Shown here: positions 34,789-43,603 of the stretch, one piece after another
Layout of the letters: each line of letters starts with the position of its first letter
How positions within the stretch are numbered: position 1 is the stretch's first letter
Assembly: GCF_023516505.1 (NCBI RefSeq)
Contig: NZ_JAMGBB010000001.1
Location: 744,001-808,000, forward strand
Source: Sphingomonas brevis
GTDB taxonomy: Bacteria; Pseudomonadota; Alphaproteobacteria; Sphingomonadales; Sphingomonadaceae
Length of the DNA: 64,000 nt
Reading direction: 5' to 3'
The notes under the pieces: model-generated
The model's input: the letters and a program-made list of their open reading frames with translations, nothing else
Told to the model about the DNA's origin: nothing
The model's database searches: none
Position numbers and translations under genes: made by a program

Positions 34789-36732
34789 ATGGCCAAGGTC
34801 TTCCTGAGCTATGACCGTGACGACACCGAGCGAGCCCGCCCGGTCGCAGCTGCACTGGAAAAGGCGGGCCACGCCGTTTGGTGGGACCTCCATGTCCGCG
34901 GCGGCGCGCAATTTTCGAAGGCAATCGAGGAAGCGCTTGAGTCCGCTGACGCTGTCGTCGTCCTGTGGTCCGCAAACTCGATCGAATCCGCCTGGGTTCG
35001 TGACGAGGCTTCAGTCGGGCGCGACACCGGGCGGCTGGTTCCGGTCACGATTGACGGAACCCTGCCGCCACTTGGCTTCAGGCAATTCCAGACAATCGAT
35101 CTGCCGGATCGTGGCGGCTCGCAGCAGATGGCCGCGGTGCACGAAGCCGTGGAATCGCTTGCGGACAAAGGCGCCTCCCCAGCTGTCGAGCCGACGCCAA
35201 AGCGGGCACGGCCTCGAGTAAGCCCAAGGCTAGGGCGCGGCCCGTGGCTCGTGTCCGGCATTCTATTGCTGGTGATAGGGCTAACTATCCTGGTGCTGGG
35301 ATTGATCACTTCACGCCCCTGGCAGGCCAAAGCTGCTGTTCCGTCCGTGACCGTTACCGCTTCCGACCCGAACGCTGAACCGCTCGCCCGTGACCTGCTG
35401 GTAAAGCTCACGACACTTCAATCCGCCAAATCAGGGTCGATGCAGCTGAGCGCGTCAGGCGGGAAGGAAGCGGATTTCATATTTCAGGTTTCGGCAGACA
35501 GTCAGACTACGCCCGCGGCAAGCCTTATGCTGTTGGCGGGCAAGAATCGGACTGTTCTTTGGTCGGGGGATTTCAGGCAGGGATCGGGTGGGTTCGCCGA
35601 CCTGAAGCAACAGGCGTCTTACACTGCGGCCCGGGTCCTCGGCTGCGCGCTCGACGGATTTTCTTCGAAAACGACTTCGCTCAAGCCAGCGGTCTTCAAA
35701 TCCTATCTCAATGCTTGCGCCCTGCTCGACGAAACCTTCTTCGACGACACGAGCCGCGCGTCCGCGATGCTTCTGCAGGTCACAAAGGATGCGCCGGAGT
35801 TCAGGCCGGGATGGGCCAAGCTGCTGATAGCGGAAACAAATCGCTATCAGGGCCTGGACGAGCGTGGAAAGGAGCAGGCCGCACCCGAATATCGGCAACT
35901 GATTGCGTCAGCGCGAAGGCTTTATCCCAATATTCCCGAAGCAGACGTCGCCGAGATCGAGCTGTTGCCGGGGCGAGACTTCTATGGCGAGGTCAAGCTG
36001 ATCGACCGCGCGGCAAAAGCCGATCCTGACAATGTATTTGTCCTTGCGGGGCGTTCCCTGGTCATGCTGCTGGTCGGGAGGATGGACGCGGCGGTTGAAG
36101 ATGCGCGCCACGCCGCCAGCCTCGATCCCCTCTCGCCCGCAATTCGCAGTGCATATCTGCAAGCGCTCATCTATTCCGGCCGAACCGATGCGGCGCGTTC
36201 GGAGCTTGCCGAGGCCGAGCGGCTGTGGCCGGACGCCAGTACCATCCTGGACTCTCGATACCGGCTCGATTTGCGCTATGGGAACGCGGCCGAGGCGGCA
36301 CATGCGCTACTTCTCATCCAGTCGGGCAAGGTCGAAGGAAACCGGACGCAGGAAGCGTTTCTGCGCGCACGGCTTGAGCCAACGAAAGCCAATGTCGATC
36401 ATGCGGTAGCGCAGGCATTATCGACTTACCGATCCCGGCCGGGGATTAATGAGACAGGGGAGGTTATCGTCACGCTCGGCGAATTCGATCGAACGGCTGA
36501 GCTGATCGACGTCCTCTTGGCCACAAGGGACGAGAGGCAATTTCCCTATTTTGTCGAGATGTTGTTCCGCCCGCCGCAGGCGCAGCTTCGCGCTGATCCG
36601 CGTTTCATGCAGGTGGCGGCACATCTGGGCCTGCTCGATTATTGGCAACGTAGCGGCGACTGGCCGGACTTTTGCGCTGACCCCGACCTTCCCTATGACT
36701 GCAAAAAAGAGGCGGCCAAGCTCAACGCCTGA
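34789..36732 (+). CDS. TIR domain - transmembrane - TPR-like protein
   Basis: This 647-residue protein starts with a TIR domain (1 to about 125: KVFLSYDRDD, GHAVWWDLHVRGGAQF, VVVLWSANSIESAWVRDEAS). A basic proline-rich linker leads to one membrane helix (about 152-174), giving a cytoplasmic TIR and a periplasmic C-terminus. The last ~470 residues include helical repeats resembling TPRs (about 320-620) and end with a cysteine pair (DFCADPDLPYDCKK). By eye, the position of the TIR NADase glutamate (after the G..F of the BB region) is Ser43. ATG at 34789 follows GGGGG. The gene sits against the strand of the rpsB-tsf/pyrH cluster. Ligand and function are unknown. Confidence 0.85.
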   Translation: MAKVFLSYDRDDTERARPVAAALEKAGHAVWWDLHVRGGAQFSKAIEEALESADAVVVLWSANSIESAWVRDEASVGRDTGRLVPVTIDGTLPPLGFRQFQTIDLPDRGGSQQMAAVHEAVESLADKGASPAVEPTPKRARPRVSPRLGRGPWLVSGILLLVIGLTILVLGLITSRPWQAKAAVPSVTVTASDPNAEPLARDLLVKLTTLQSAKSGSMQLSASGGKEADFIFQVSADSQTTPAASLMLLAGKNRTVLWSGDFRQGSGGFADLKQQASYTAARVLGCALDGFSSKTTSLKPAVFKSYLNACALLDETFFDDTSRASAMLLQVTKDAPEFRPGWAKLLIAETNRYQGLDERGKEQAAPEYRQLIASARRLYPNIPEADVAEIELLPGRDFYGEVKLIDRAAKADPDNVFVLAGRSLVMLLVGRMDAAVEDARHAASLDPLSPAIRSAYLQALIYSGRTDAARSELAEAERLWPDASTILDSRYRLDLRYGNAAEAAHALLLIQSGKVEGNRTQEAFLRARLEPTKANVDHAVAQALSTYRSRPGINETGEVIVTLGEFDRTAELIDVLLATRDERQFPYFVEMLFRPPQAQLRADPRFMQVAAHLGLLDYWQRSGDWPDFCADPDLPYDCKKEAAKLNA

Positions 36733-36762
36733 CCGCCCCCTGAATAGTCTGGCCTGGTTGGC

Positions 36763-37707
36763 TTAAACCACCGGCTCGTCCTTCTTGACGCCGGCCACGG
36801 CGGCGACTTCGGCGGCAAAGTCGCTTTCCGCCTTTTCAATGCCTTCGCCCAGCTGGAAGCGCTCGAACGCCTTCAGCACGATCGTGGAGCCGGCGTCCTT
36901 GCCGGCCTGGGCGACGACGTCGGCGACCGGGGTCTTGTTGTCGATCACGAACAGCTGGCTCAGCAAGGCATTCTCCTTGCGGAACTTGGCCATCGTGCCT
37001 TCGACCATCTTCTCGACGATATTGTCCGGCTTGCCGCTTTCCTTGGCCTTTTCGATCGCAATGGCGCGCTCGCGCTCCAGCATCGCCGGATCGAGGCCGT
37101 CGGCGTCCAGCGCCAGCGGGTTGGCCGCGGCGATGTGCATTGCAATCTGCTTGCCCAGCGCGGTCAGCGTGTCGGCCGAAGCGGCACTTTCCAGCGCCAC
37201 CAGAACGCCGATCTTGCCCATGCCCGGTGCCGCCGCATTATGGACGTAGCTGACTACCGCGCCCTGGGTTACCTCCAGGACGGCAGTGCGACGCAGCGAC
37301 TGGTTCTCGCCGATCGTGGCAATGTTGTCGGTCAGCTTTTCTTCGACGGTGCCGCCGGTCGGATAGGCAGCTACCCTAAGTGCCTCGACGTCGCCGCCGG
37401 TAGCGAGCGCGAGGCCGGCAACGTTGCGGACGAAATCCTGGAACTGCTCGTTCTTGGCGACGAAGTCGGTTTCCGAGTTGACCTCGACGACCGCGCCCTT
37501 GGTGCCCTCGACCGCAACTCCGACAAGACCTTCGGCGGCGGTGCGGCCGGCCTTCTTGGCGGCGGCGGCGAGGCCCTTGGCGCGCAGCCAATCGACCGAC
37601 GCTTCCATCTCGCCGTTATTTTCGGCCAGCGCCTTCTTGCAGTCCATCATGCCGGCGCCAGTGCGCTCGCGCAGTTCCTTCACCGAAGCAGCGGTGATCT
37701 CAGCCAT
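36763..37707 (-). CDS. tsf: Elongation factor Ts
   Basis: This 314-residue nucleotide exchange factor for EF-Tu has the N-terminal UBA-like helix ([24 protein letters not shown]), the [11 protein letters not shown] motif, the core domain and a C-terminal module ([14 protein letters not shown] end). ATG at 37707 follows a good AAGGAAGA site. It is downstream of rpsB; a palindromic repeat lies between the two. Confidence 0.96.
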   Translation of the reverse strand: MAEITAASVKELRERTGAGMMDCKKALAENNGEMEASVDWLRAKGLAAAAKKAGRTAAEGLVGVAVEGTKGAVVEVNSETDFVAKNEQFQDFVRNVAGLALATGGDVEALRVAAYPTGGTVEEKLTDNIATIGENQSLRRTAVLEVTQGAVVSYVHNAAAPGMGKIGVLVALESAASADTLTALGKQIAMHIAAANPLALDADGLDPAMLERERAIAIEKAKESGKPDNIVEKMVEGTMAKFRKENALLSQLFVIDNKTPVADVVAQAGKDAGSTIVLKAFERFQLGEGIEKAESDFAAEVAAVAGVKKDEPVV

Positions 37708-37731
37708 GTGATCTTCCTTTGAAACTAAAAC

Positions 37732-37785
37732 CGTTCGCATCGAGCGAAGTCGAGATGCGTCCCTCGACTTCGCTCGGGACGAACG
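37732..37785. repeat. Palindromic repeat element between rpsB and tsf (family A)
   Basis: The 54-bp element begins CGTTCG and ends CGAACG. Inside are TCGAGCGAAGTCGAGA and the partly complementary CCTCGACTTCGCTCGGG. A second copy with the same core lies within dnaE (51144-51200). It is a REP-like, hairpin-forming sequence that would be transcribed between rpsB and tsf. Confidence 0.8.
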
Positions 37786-37804
37786 AAAGATGGTGTTCGT
37801 CCGC

Positions 37805-38560
37805 TTAAGCTTCCAGAGCCACTTCGGCCGGCGGCTCAGCCATCTCGCCGATGTCTTCGCCGCGAGCCTGGGCGCCGCCGGTCTTGCCGCTGTTGGCGGC
37901 ATTGGCGATCGCTTCGCAGTAGAGGCGGATGGCACGGCTGGCGTCGTCGTTGCCCGGTACCGGGAAAGCGATGCCCTGCGGGTTCGAGTTCGAATCCAGA
38001 ATCGCAATGACCGGGATGCCAAGGACATTGGCTTCCTTGATCGCCAGCTCTTCCTTGTTGGTGTCGATCACGAACATGACATCGGGAAGCCCGCCCATGT
38101 CGCGGATGCCGCCGAGCGAGTTCTCGAGCTTGTCGCGCTCGCGGGTCAACTGGAGCACTTCCTTCTTGGTGAGCCCGGCGGTGTCGCCCGACAGCTGCTC
38201 CTCAAGGCTCTTGAAGCGCTTGATCGAGTTGGAAATGGTCTTCCAGTTGGTCAGCATGCCGCCGAGCCAGCGGTGGTTGACGAAGTGCTGGCCGCTGACG
38301 CGGGCCGCCTCAGCAACCGCATCCTGGGCCTGGCGCTTGGTACCGACGAACAGCACCTTGCCGCCGCGGGCGACGGTCTGCTGAACGAAATCGAGCGCGC
38401 GGGCGAACAGCGGAACGCTCTGCGACAGGTCGATGATGTGAACGCCGTTACGGTCGCCGAAGATGTACGGCTTCATCCGCGGGTTCCAGCGGTGGGTCTG
38501 GTGGCCGAAATGGGCGCCAGCTTCGAGCAATTGCTGCATCGTGACGACATTGGTCGCCAT
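37805..38560 (-). CDS. rpsB: 30S ribosomal protein S2
   Basis: This 251-residue protein has the S2 family landmarks [50 protein letters not shown] and [19 protein letters not shown] at 38560 follows GGAGG (38571-38575). The C-terminal tail ([24 protein letters not shown]) is a typical acidic extension. It has a strong promoter candidate and a structured leader, and precedes tsf. Confidence 0.97.
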   Translation of the reverse strand: MATNVVTMQQLLEAGAHFGHQTHRWNPRMKPYIFGDRNGVHIIDLSQSVPLFARALDFVQQTVARGGKVLFVGTKRQAQDAVAEAARVSGQHFVNHRWLGGMLTNWKTISNSIKRFKSLEEQLSGDTAGLTKKEVLQLTRERDKLENSLGGIRDMGGLPDVMFVIDTNKEELAIKEANVLGIPVIAILDSNSNPQGIAFPVPGNDDASRAIRLYCEAIANAANSGKTGGAQARGEDIGEMAEPPAEVALEA

Positions 38561-38586
38561 AGGGATATCTCCTCCGGTTATGCCTC

Positions 38587-38638
38587 GGTGGAACCGTGTC
38601 ACCAGCCGTTCGGCTGGCACCGGTATGGTGGTTCCACC
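38587..38638 (-). promoter_or_regulatory. Structured rpsB leader (nested hairpins)
   Basis: GGTGGAACC (38587-38595) pairs perfectly with GGTTCCACC (38630-38638). Inside it, CCAGCC (38602-38607) pairs with GGCTGG (38612-38617) around a four-base loop. This structure fills most of the predicted ~86-nt leader, just upstream of the Shine-Dalgarno. It is a candidate S2 autoregulatory site or mRNA stabiliser. Confidence 0.55.
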
Positions 38639-38653
38639 TGTGGGATGCGGGGC

Positions 38654-38682
38654 CCCCTAGCCGATGAAGCCAGCGATTTCAA
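38654..38682 (-). promoter_or_regulatory. Putative rpsB promoter
   Basis: Minus strand TTGAAA (38677-38682), exactly 17 bp, then TAGGGG (38654-38659) in the context GCTAGGGGGCC. The same GCTAGGGG -10 occurs upstream of rpmE. The transcript would start near 38647. Confidence 0.6.
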
Positions 38683-38708
38683 GCGCTTCCGCGTGGCGGC
38701 GCATGTTG

Positions 38709-38758
38709 GAACGAACACAGAACAAAAATGCTTGACCTGATGAGAACATTATAAGAAC
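38709..38758 (+). promoter_or_regulatory. Two LexA-type SOS boxes (GAAC-N7-GAAC)
   Basis: GAAC at 38709-38712 and 38720-38723 forms one direct repeat with a 7-base spacer, and GAAC at 38744-38747 and 38755-38758 forms a second. Both match the alphaproteobacterial LexA operator (GTTC-N7-GTTC read on either strand). The second box also fits the extended form AGAACA-N6-GAACA. It overlaps a possible promoter, TTGACC (38732-38737) with a weak GAACAT 17 bp later. It ends 29 bp before the small gene at 38788. Confidence 0.75.
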
Positions 38759-38787
38759 ATTGGCGGCAACACAGGGAGGAATTGCCG

Positions 38788-39003
38788 ATGTTCGCTACCT
38801 TTGTCACCCTTGCCCTGATCAGCTTCGCGATTGCGGGCTTACGCGATCTGGCACGGCAGGATGGAGCCAAGATTATCGCTGCGATGCGGGGTCAGTCCTG
38901 GGCGGCCGAGCCGCGCCCCGCTCGCCCGGCTGTGATCCGCATCACCTCGACCTTTACGGAGTCTGGACCGGCCTGGCAGCCAGAGCTGCGCGCCGCTGCT
39001 TGA
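38788..39003 (+). CDS. Small single-pass membrane protein, probable SOS gene
   Basis: This 71-residue protein starts with ATG at 38788 behind a strong GGAGG. Residues 2-18 (FATFVTLALISFAIAGL) form one hydrophobic helix without a signal-peptidase site. An RDLARQDGAKIIAAMRGQSWAAEP region and a short Ala-rich C-terminus follow. The two LexA-type boxes upstream suggest induction by DNA damage. Small SOS-induced inner-membrane proteins (SidA of Caulobacter, SulA-like functions elsewhere) halt division. The analogy is by context and topology only, since no homology to SidA is claimed. The last 50 bases overlap the convergent pssA gene. Confidence 0.72.
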   Translation: MFATFVTLALISFAIAGLRDLARQDGAKIIAAMRGQSWAAEPRPARPAVIRITSTFTESGPAWQPELRAAA

Positions 39004-39733
39004 CCCGGGCGTAGCTGGCCAGGCTGAAGGGCAGCAAAGCGAGGTACAGCGCCGAAATGCCCAACAGGGTCCACCAGGGCTCGTTGAGAAGCGCGGCTCC
39101 TAGCAATGCCACGCCGGCGAGCGCTGAAAGCCGCCAGCCGCGGCGGATTCGGATCGAGCCCCAGGTGTAGGTTGGGACGCTGGAAATCATCAGCATGGCA
39201 ATGAACAGCGTCCACGGCAGGACCAGTTGCCAATTGCGGAATATCTCATTGCCGCTGATCAGCCACAGATAGACGGGTACGAAGGTCAGCCCTGCCCCGA
39301 CCGGCGCCGGAACGCCGGTATTGAAGCCGGCTGACTTGTGCGGCTGCTCGTCGATATCGATTCGGGCATTGAACCGCGCCAGTCTGAGCGCGCAGCAAAC
39401 CGCCAGCGCCAGCGCCGCGATCCAGCCGAACCGCGGCGCATCCTTCAACGACCAGAGAAAGATGATCAGTGCGGGCGCGGTGCCGAACGCAATATTGTCG
39501 CTGAGGCTGTCGAGCTCGGCCCCAAATTTGCTCTGGGCACGAAGCAGCCTGGCGATGCGCCCGTCAAAACCGTCGAGCACGCCAGCACCGACGATACAGA
39601 TCAGCGCCTGGGCCCATTCACCGGTGATCGCGAACCTTACCCCGGTCAGGCCGAAACACAGAGCGAGCGCGGTGATCGCGTTGGGCGCGAATGCCCTGAT
39701 CGGCAGCCCGCCGCGATCCCCTGCCCCGGTCAT
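38954..39733 (-). CDS. pssA: Phosphatidylserine synthase (CDP-alcohol phosphatidyltransferase)
   Basis: This 259-residue membrane protein has the CDP-alcohol phosphatidyltransferase signature [26 protein letters not shown] (about 54-79) in the first third and about eight hydrophobic helices. It condenses CDP-diacylglycerol with serine. The gene is coupled to psd by a 4-bp overlap, and Psd decarboxylates its product to phosphatidylethanolamine. Its 3' end overlaps the SOS-box gene on the other strand. Confidence 0.94.
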   Translation of the reverse strand: MTGAGDRGGLPIRAFAPNAITALALCFGLTGVRFAITGEWAQALICIVGAGVLDGFDGRIARLLRAQSKFGAELDSLSDNIAFGTAPALIIFLWSLKDAPRFGWIAALALAVCCALRLARFNARIDIDEQPHKSAGFNTGVPAPVGAGLTFVPVYLWLISGNEIFRNWQLVLPWTLFIAMLMISSVPTYTWGSIRIRRGWRLSALAGVALLGAALLNEPWWTLLGISALYLALLPFSLASYARVKQRRAALAARPVQTP

Positions 39734-40461
39734 TGGCTCCTGCCGCCGCGCTGCGGATCGATTCCAATCTCGCCAATGATCGTCTCGCCGGCGATTGTCC
39801 GCTGGCCGAGCAGCACCTGGCTGCCCGTTCCGGCCGGCAGGTAGACGTCGACCCGGCTGCCAAAGCGGATCAGGCCGATGCGCTCGCCGGCCTCGACCCG
39901 GTCGCCTTCCTTGACGAAGGACAGGATCCGCCGGGCGACCAGGCCCGCGATCTGGGTGAAGCCGACCTGCGCGCCGTCATCGCGCTCGACCAGGAAATGC
40001 TGCCGCTCATTATCCTCGCTGGCCTTGTCGAGATCGGCATTGAGAAATTTGCCCGGGACGTACTGGATCCGGCGCACGGTTCCAGAAATGGGCGAGCGGT
40101 TGATGTGCACGTCGAACACACTCATGAAAATCGATACGCGGGTGAATTCGCCGCTAAGGCCGCCCTCACCCGCCAGCTCGGGCGGCGCGGTCACGCGGCT
40201 GATCATCGTCACCAATCCGTCGGCCGGGGCCACGATCAGCTTGGGGTCGACCGGCGTGGTGCGCACCGGATCGCGAAAGAAGGCTGCGACCCAGATCGTC
40301 AGGCCAACCAGCAGCCAGCCGAGAAAATGGCTCACAATGCTGTAGCTGAGCAAGGCAACGAATGCGGCGATCAGCGTATATTTGCGGCCTTCGGGATGGA
40401 CCGAAGGGAAGCGCCACTTGACGGTCGTGAGGTGGCTGTTGGGCTTGTCAATTTCGGGCAT
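39730..40461 (-). CDS. psd: Phosphatidylserine decarboxylase proenzyme
   Basis: This 243-residue enzyme is the short form anchored by N-terminal hydrophobic helices (about residues 29-62). [19 protein letters not shown] is a conserved block, and the self-cleavage site giving the pyruvoyl group is the GS in [12 protein letters not shown]. It forms phosphatidylethanolamine. It is transcribed divergently from icd. Confidence 0.94.
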   Translation of the reverse strand: MPEIDKPNSHLTTVKWRFPSVHPEGRKYTLIAAFVALLSYSIVSHFLGWLLVGLTIWVAAFFRDPVRTTPVDPKLIVAPADGLVTMISRVTAPPELAGEGGLSGEFTRVSIFMSVFDVHINRSPISGTVRRIQYVPGKFLNADLDKASEDNERQHFLVERDDGAQVGFTQIAGLVARRILSFVKEGDRVEAGERIGLIRFGSRVDVYLPAGTGSQVLLGQRTIAGETIIGEIGIDPQRGGRSQ

Positions 40462-40469
40462 GGGCGCAG

Positions 40470-40498
40470 TCCTTAAGAGGAACCGGAACGCCGAGCAA
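40470..40498 (-). promoter_or_regulatory. Putative psd promoter
   Basis: Minus strand TTGCTC (40493-40498), 17 bp, TAAGGA (40470-40475). The transcript would start within a few bases of the psd ATG at 40461. It stands back to back with the icd promoter, with 10 bp between the two -35 elements. Confidence 0.5.
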
Positions 40499-40508
40499 TG
40501 CGCGACTG

Positions 40509-40537
40509 TTGCCTATCGCATAACGACTGCCTAAGGC
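40509..40537 (+). promoter_or_regulatory. Putative icd promoter
   Basis: TTGCCT (40509-40514), 17 bp, TAAGGC (40532-40537), leaving a leader of about 30 nt before the icd ATG at 40573. Confidence 0.5.
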
Positions 40538-40572
40538 CCGCGCCGACGCTCCAATCCGCACAGGTAAGAAAA

Positions 40573-41802
40573 ATGGCCAAGATCAAGGTGAAGAACCCGG
40601 TCGTCGAGCTCGACGGCGACGAGATGACCCGCATCATCTGGCAGTGGATTCGCGAACGGCTGATCCTGCCCTACCTCGATATCGACCTGAAATATTATGA
40701 CCTCGGCGTCGAGAAGCGCGACGAGACCGACGACAAGATCACGGTCGAAGCCGCCGAGGCGATCAAGCAATATGGCGTCGGCGTGAAATGCGCGACGATC
40801 ACGCCGGATGAGGCCCGCGTCGAGGAATTCGGCCTCAAGAAGATGTGGAAATCGCCCAACGGCACCATCCGCAACATTCTTGGCGGCACGATCTTCCGCG
40901 AGCCAATCGTCATCCAGAACGTGCCGCGGCTGATTCCGGGCTGGACCGATCCGATCGTCGTCGGCCGCCATGCCTTCGGCGACCAGTATAAGGCGACCGA
41001 TTTCAGGGTGCCCGGCAAGGGCAAGCTCACCATCAAATGGGTCGGCGAGAGCGGCGAAGTGATCGAGCATGAAGTGTTCGACTTTCCCGAGGCCGGCGTC
41101 GCCATGGGCATGTACAATTTGGATGCGTCGATCCGCGATTTCGCGCGGGCGAGCCTTAACTATGGGCTGCAGCGGGGCTGGCCGGTCTATCTGTCGACCA
41201 AGAACACCATCCTGAAGGCCTATGACGGGCGGTTCAAGGACATCTTCCAGGAAATCTACGACGCCGAGTTCAAGGCGGCGTTCGACAAGGCCGGGATCGA
41301 ATATCAGCATCGCCTGATCGACGACATGGTTGCCTCCGCGCTGAAGTGGAGCGGCAAGTTCGTCTGGGCCTGCAAGAATTATGACGGCGACGTGCAGTCG
41401 GATCAGGTGGCCCAGGGCTTCGGTTCGCTGGGCCTGATGACCTCCGTGCTGATGACGCCGGACGGCAAGACAGTCGAGGCGGAGGCGGCACATGGCACGG
41501 TCACCCGCCATTACCGCCAGCACCAGCAGGGCAAGGCCACGTCGACCAACCCGATCGCATCGATCTTCGCATGGACCGGCGGGCTCAAGTTCCGCGGCCG
41601 GCTCGACGATACGCCGGACGTGGTTCGCTTCGCCGAGACGCTGGAGCGGGTCTGCGTCGAAACCGTCGAGAGCGGCAAGATGACCAAGGACCTGGCGCTC
41701 CTCGTCGGCCCGGAGCAGGCCTGGATGACGACCGAGCAATTCTTCGAGGCGATCCGCGAGAATCTCGAAGCGGCGATGACCGTCGAAGCGGTCGGAGCAT
41801 AA
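40573..41802 (+). CDS. icd: NADP-dependent isocitrate dehydrogenase (eukaryote-like dimeric type)
   Basis: This 409-residue TCA-cycle enzyme oxidises isocitrate to 2-oxoglutarate. The start [42 protein letters not shown] and the C-terminal [28 protein letters not shown] block are those of the dimeric NADP enzymes shared with eukaryotes, not the E. coli type. ATG at 40573 is preferred over an upstream in-frame start at 40498, which would lie in the promoter. Confidence 0.96.
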   Translation: MAKIKVKNPVVELDGDEMTRIIWQWIRERLILPYLDIDLKYYDLGVEKRDETDDKITVEAAEAIKQYGVGVKCATITPDEARVEEFGLKKMWKSPNGTIRNILGGTIFREPIVIQNVPRLIPGWTDPIVVGRHAFGDQYKATDFRVPGKGKLTIKWVGESGEVIEHEVFDFPEAGVAMGMYNLDASIRDFARASLNYGLQRGWPVYLSTKNTILKAYDGRFKDIFQEIYDAEFKAAFDKAGIEYQHRLIDDMVASALKWSGKFVWACKNYDGDVQSDQVAQGFGSLGLMTSVLMTPDGKTVEAEAAHGTVTRHYRQHQQGKATSTNPIASIFAWTGGLKFRGRLDDTPDVVRFAETLERVCVETVESGKMTKDLALLVGPEQAWMTTEQFFEAIRENLEAAMTVEAVGA

Positions 41803-41836
41803 TCGACTCAACCCGCCTGCCGTGCTTCAAGAGGGC

Positions 41837-43603
41837 ATGGCAGGCGGATTCCACATTACCCCGGCGCTCAGCGATACGCTGACCATCCTTGGTGCCGCCG
41901 GCATCGTCATTCCCACCTTCGCCCGGTTCAAAATCAACCCGGTCATCGGCTTCATCCTGGTCGGGATAATCACCGGCCCGTTCGCGCTCGGCGCCCTCTC
42001 CGACCGCTACCCCTGGCTCGACTGGATATCGATCTCCAACCCGGCAGGGATCGAGCGATTTGCCGAGCTCGGCATTGTCTTCCTGCTTTTTTCGATCGGG
42101 CTTGAGCTCAGCTTCCGCCGCCTGGTCGGAATGCGGACGATGGTGTTCGGGATCGGAGCCGCCGAGCTGCTCCTCACCGCCGCACTGATCGGCGGCGCGC
42201 TGGTCCTGTTCGGCTGGCAGCTTGAGCCGGCGCTATGGTTGGCGCTGGCGTTGGCGCTGTCGTCCACCGCACTCGTGCTGCCGATTTCGGGCACGCACAG
42301 CCAGGTCGGCCGAGCGGCGCTTGCGATGCTGCTGTTCGAAGATCTGGCGCTGGTTCCGATGCTGTTCCTGGTCGGGGCTGCGGGCAAGGCCGCCAGCGGG
42401 CTTGGCCTAATCGCGCTTCAGGGAGTGGCAGTGGTCATCGCCATCCTGGTGATCGGCCGTTTCATCCTCCCGGCCCTGTTCGCCCAGGCCGCGCGAGCAA
42501 AGAAGCCCGAACTGTTCATGGCCATCACCCTACTCGTGGTCATCCTGTCGGCCGCGGTCAGCGCCTCTGCTGGCATGTCGACCATCATGGGCGCGCTGGT
42601 CGCGGGTCTCGTCATCGCGGAGACCGATTACCGCAACGAGGTCGAAGTGGTGATCGAGCCGTTCAAGGGGCTTGCCCTGGGCATCTTCCTGATTTCGGTC
42701 GGAATGATGATCGATGTCGGCGCGCTGGTCGGGCAATGGCCAATGCTACTGGGCGCGCTGGCCGGCGTACTGGTGATAAAGGCGATTGTGACCGGCCTGT
42801 TGCTGAAATTGGCCGGAGCGTCTCCCGCCGTGGCCCGCGAAACCGGGATCTTGATGGCCAGCCCCTCCGAAACCACCCTGATCGTCCTGGGAGCAGCAGG
42901 ACTTGCCGGCATCCTTTCAACCGAGACGGTCAGCTTTTGGTCGGCGGCCACCGCCATCGGCCTCACGCTTACCCCAGCATTGGCGAGCATCGGCCGCTAC
43001 ATGGCACGGCGGGTCAGGCAGGCCGACGCCCAGGACGTGGATCTTGGCCCTGCCGCAGGGAAGACGGTGATTTTCGGCTTCGGCCGCGTCGGGCAAATGG
43101 TGGCCGACATGCTGGCCGAGCATGACCGGCCCTACCTTGCGATCGACAGCGACATCGATGGGTTTTCTGAAGCGAGAAAGCAGGGCTATTCCGTTATTTA
43201 CGGCGATGTTTCGAGACGCGAACTGATCGTGAAGCTCGACCTCGACCAGGCCAAGGCCGTGGTCCTGACGATGGACGATCCCGTGTTGACGGCCCGAATA
43301 GCGAAACGCCTGAGAGCCGATCATCCGGCAACGCCGATCATTGCCCGGGCACGGGACACCGACCATGCCGCGGCGCTATATCGCGCCGGCGTAACCGATG
43401 CGGTCCCGGAAGCATTGGAAGCATCGCTCCAGCTCTCGGAAGCGGTCCTCGTCGACATTGGCGTCGCGATGGGGCCAGTGATCGCCTCGATCCACGAAAA
43501 GCGCAGCGAGCTACGCAGCCGGATCATGGAAGCCGGCCAGCTGGACGTCGAGCCTAGCCTTGGGCGGCGCAGGATGCGGGACTCGGTCAGCTCGCCGGAG
43601 TGA
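41837..43603 (+). CDS. CPA2-type cation/proton antiporter with RCK domain (KefB-like)
   Basis: This protein of about 588 residues has 12-13 hydrophobic helices (residues 10-385) of the CPA2 exchanger family. A cytoplasmic RCK_N/TrkA-N domain follows from about 408 (KTVIFGFGRVGQMVADML, then YGDVSRRELIVKLDLDQAKAVVLTMDDP). The family exports K+ or Na+ in exchange for protons, and the glutathione-gated E. coli KefB/C are the best-known members. A GTG at 41822 is an alternative start. The last 17 bases overlap the convergent GFA gene. Confidence 0.9.
   Translation: MAGGFHITPALSDTLTILGAAGIVIPTFARFKINPVIGFILVGIITGPFALGALSDRYPWLDWISISNPAGIERFAELGIVFLLFSIGLELSFRRLVGMRTMVFGIGAAELLLTAALIGGALVLFGWQLEPALWLALALALSSTALVLPISGTHSQVGRAALAMLLFEDLALVPMLFLVGAAGKAASGLGLIALQGVAVVIAILVIGRFILPALFAQAARAKKPELFMAITLLVVILSAAVSASAGMSTIMGALVAGLVIAETDYRNEVEVVIEPFKGLALGIFLISVGMMIDVGALVGQWPMLLGALAGVLVIKAIVTGLLLKLAGASPAVARETGILMASPSETTLIVLGAAGLAGILSTETVSFWSAATAIGLTLTPALASIGRYMARRVRQADAQDVDLGPAAGKTVIFGFGRVGQMVADMLAEHDRPYLAIDSDIDGFSEARKQGYSVIYGDVSRRELIVKLDLDQAKAVVLTMDDPVLTARIAKRLRADHPATPIIARARDTDHAAALYRAGVTDAVPEALEASLQLSEAVLVDIGVAMGPVIASIHEKRSELRSRIMEAGQLDVEPSLGRRRMRDSVSSPE

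Noticed and set aside
38700-38787. SidA homolog
   Set aside because: Only the SOS boxes, small size and single helix are shared; no sequence similarity could be shown, so no name was assigned.
40531-41811. 426-codon frame antisense to icd
   Set aside because: Shadow frame; icd on the plus strand is unmistakable.
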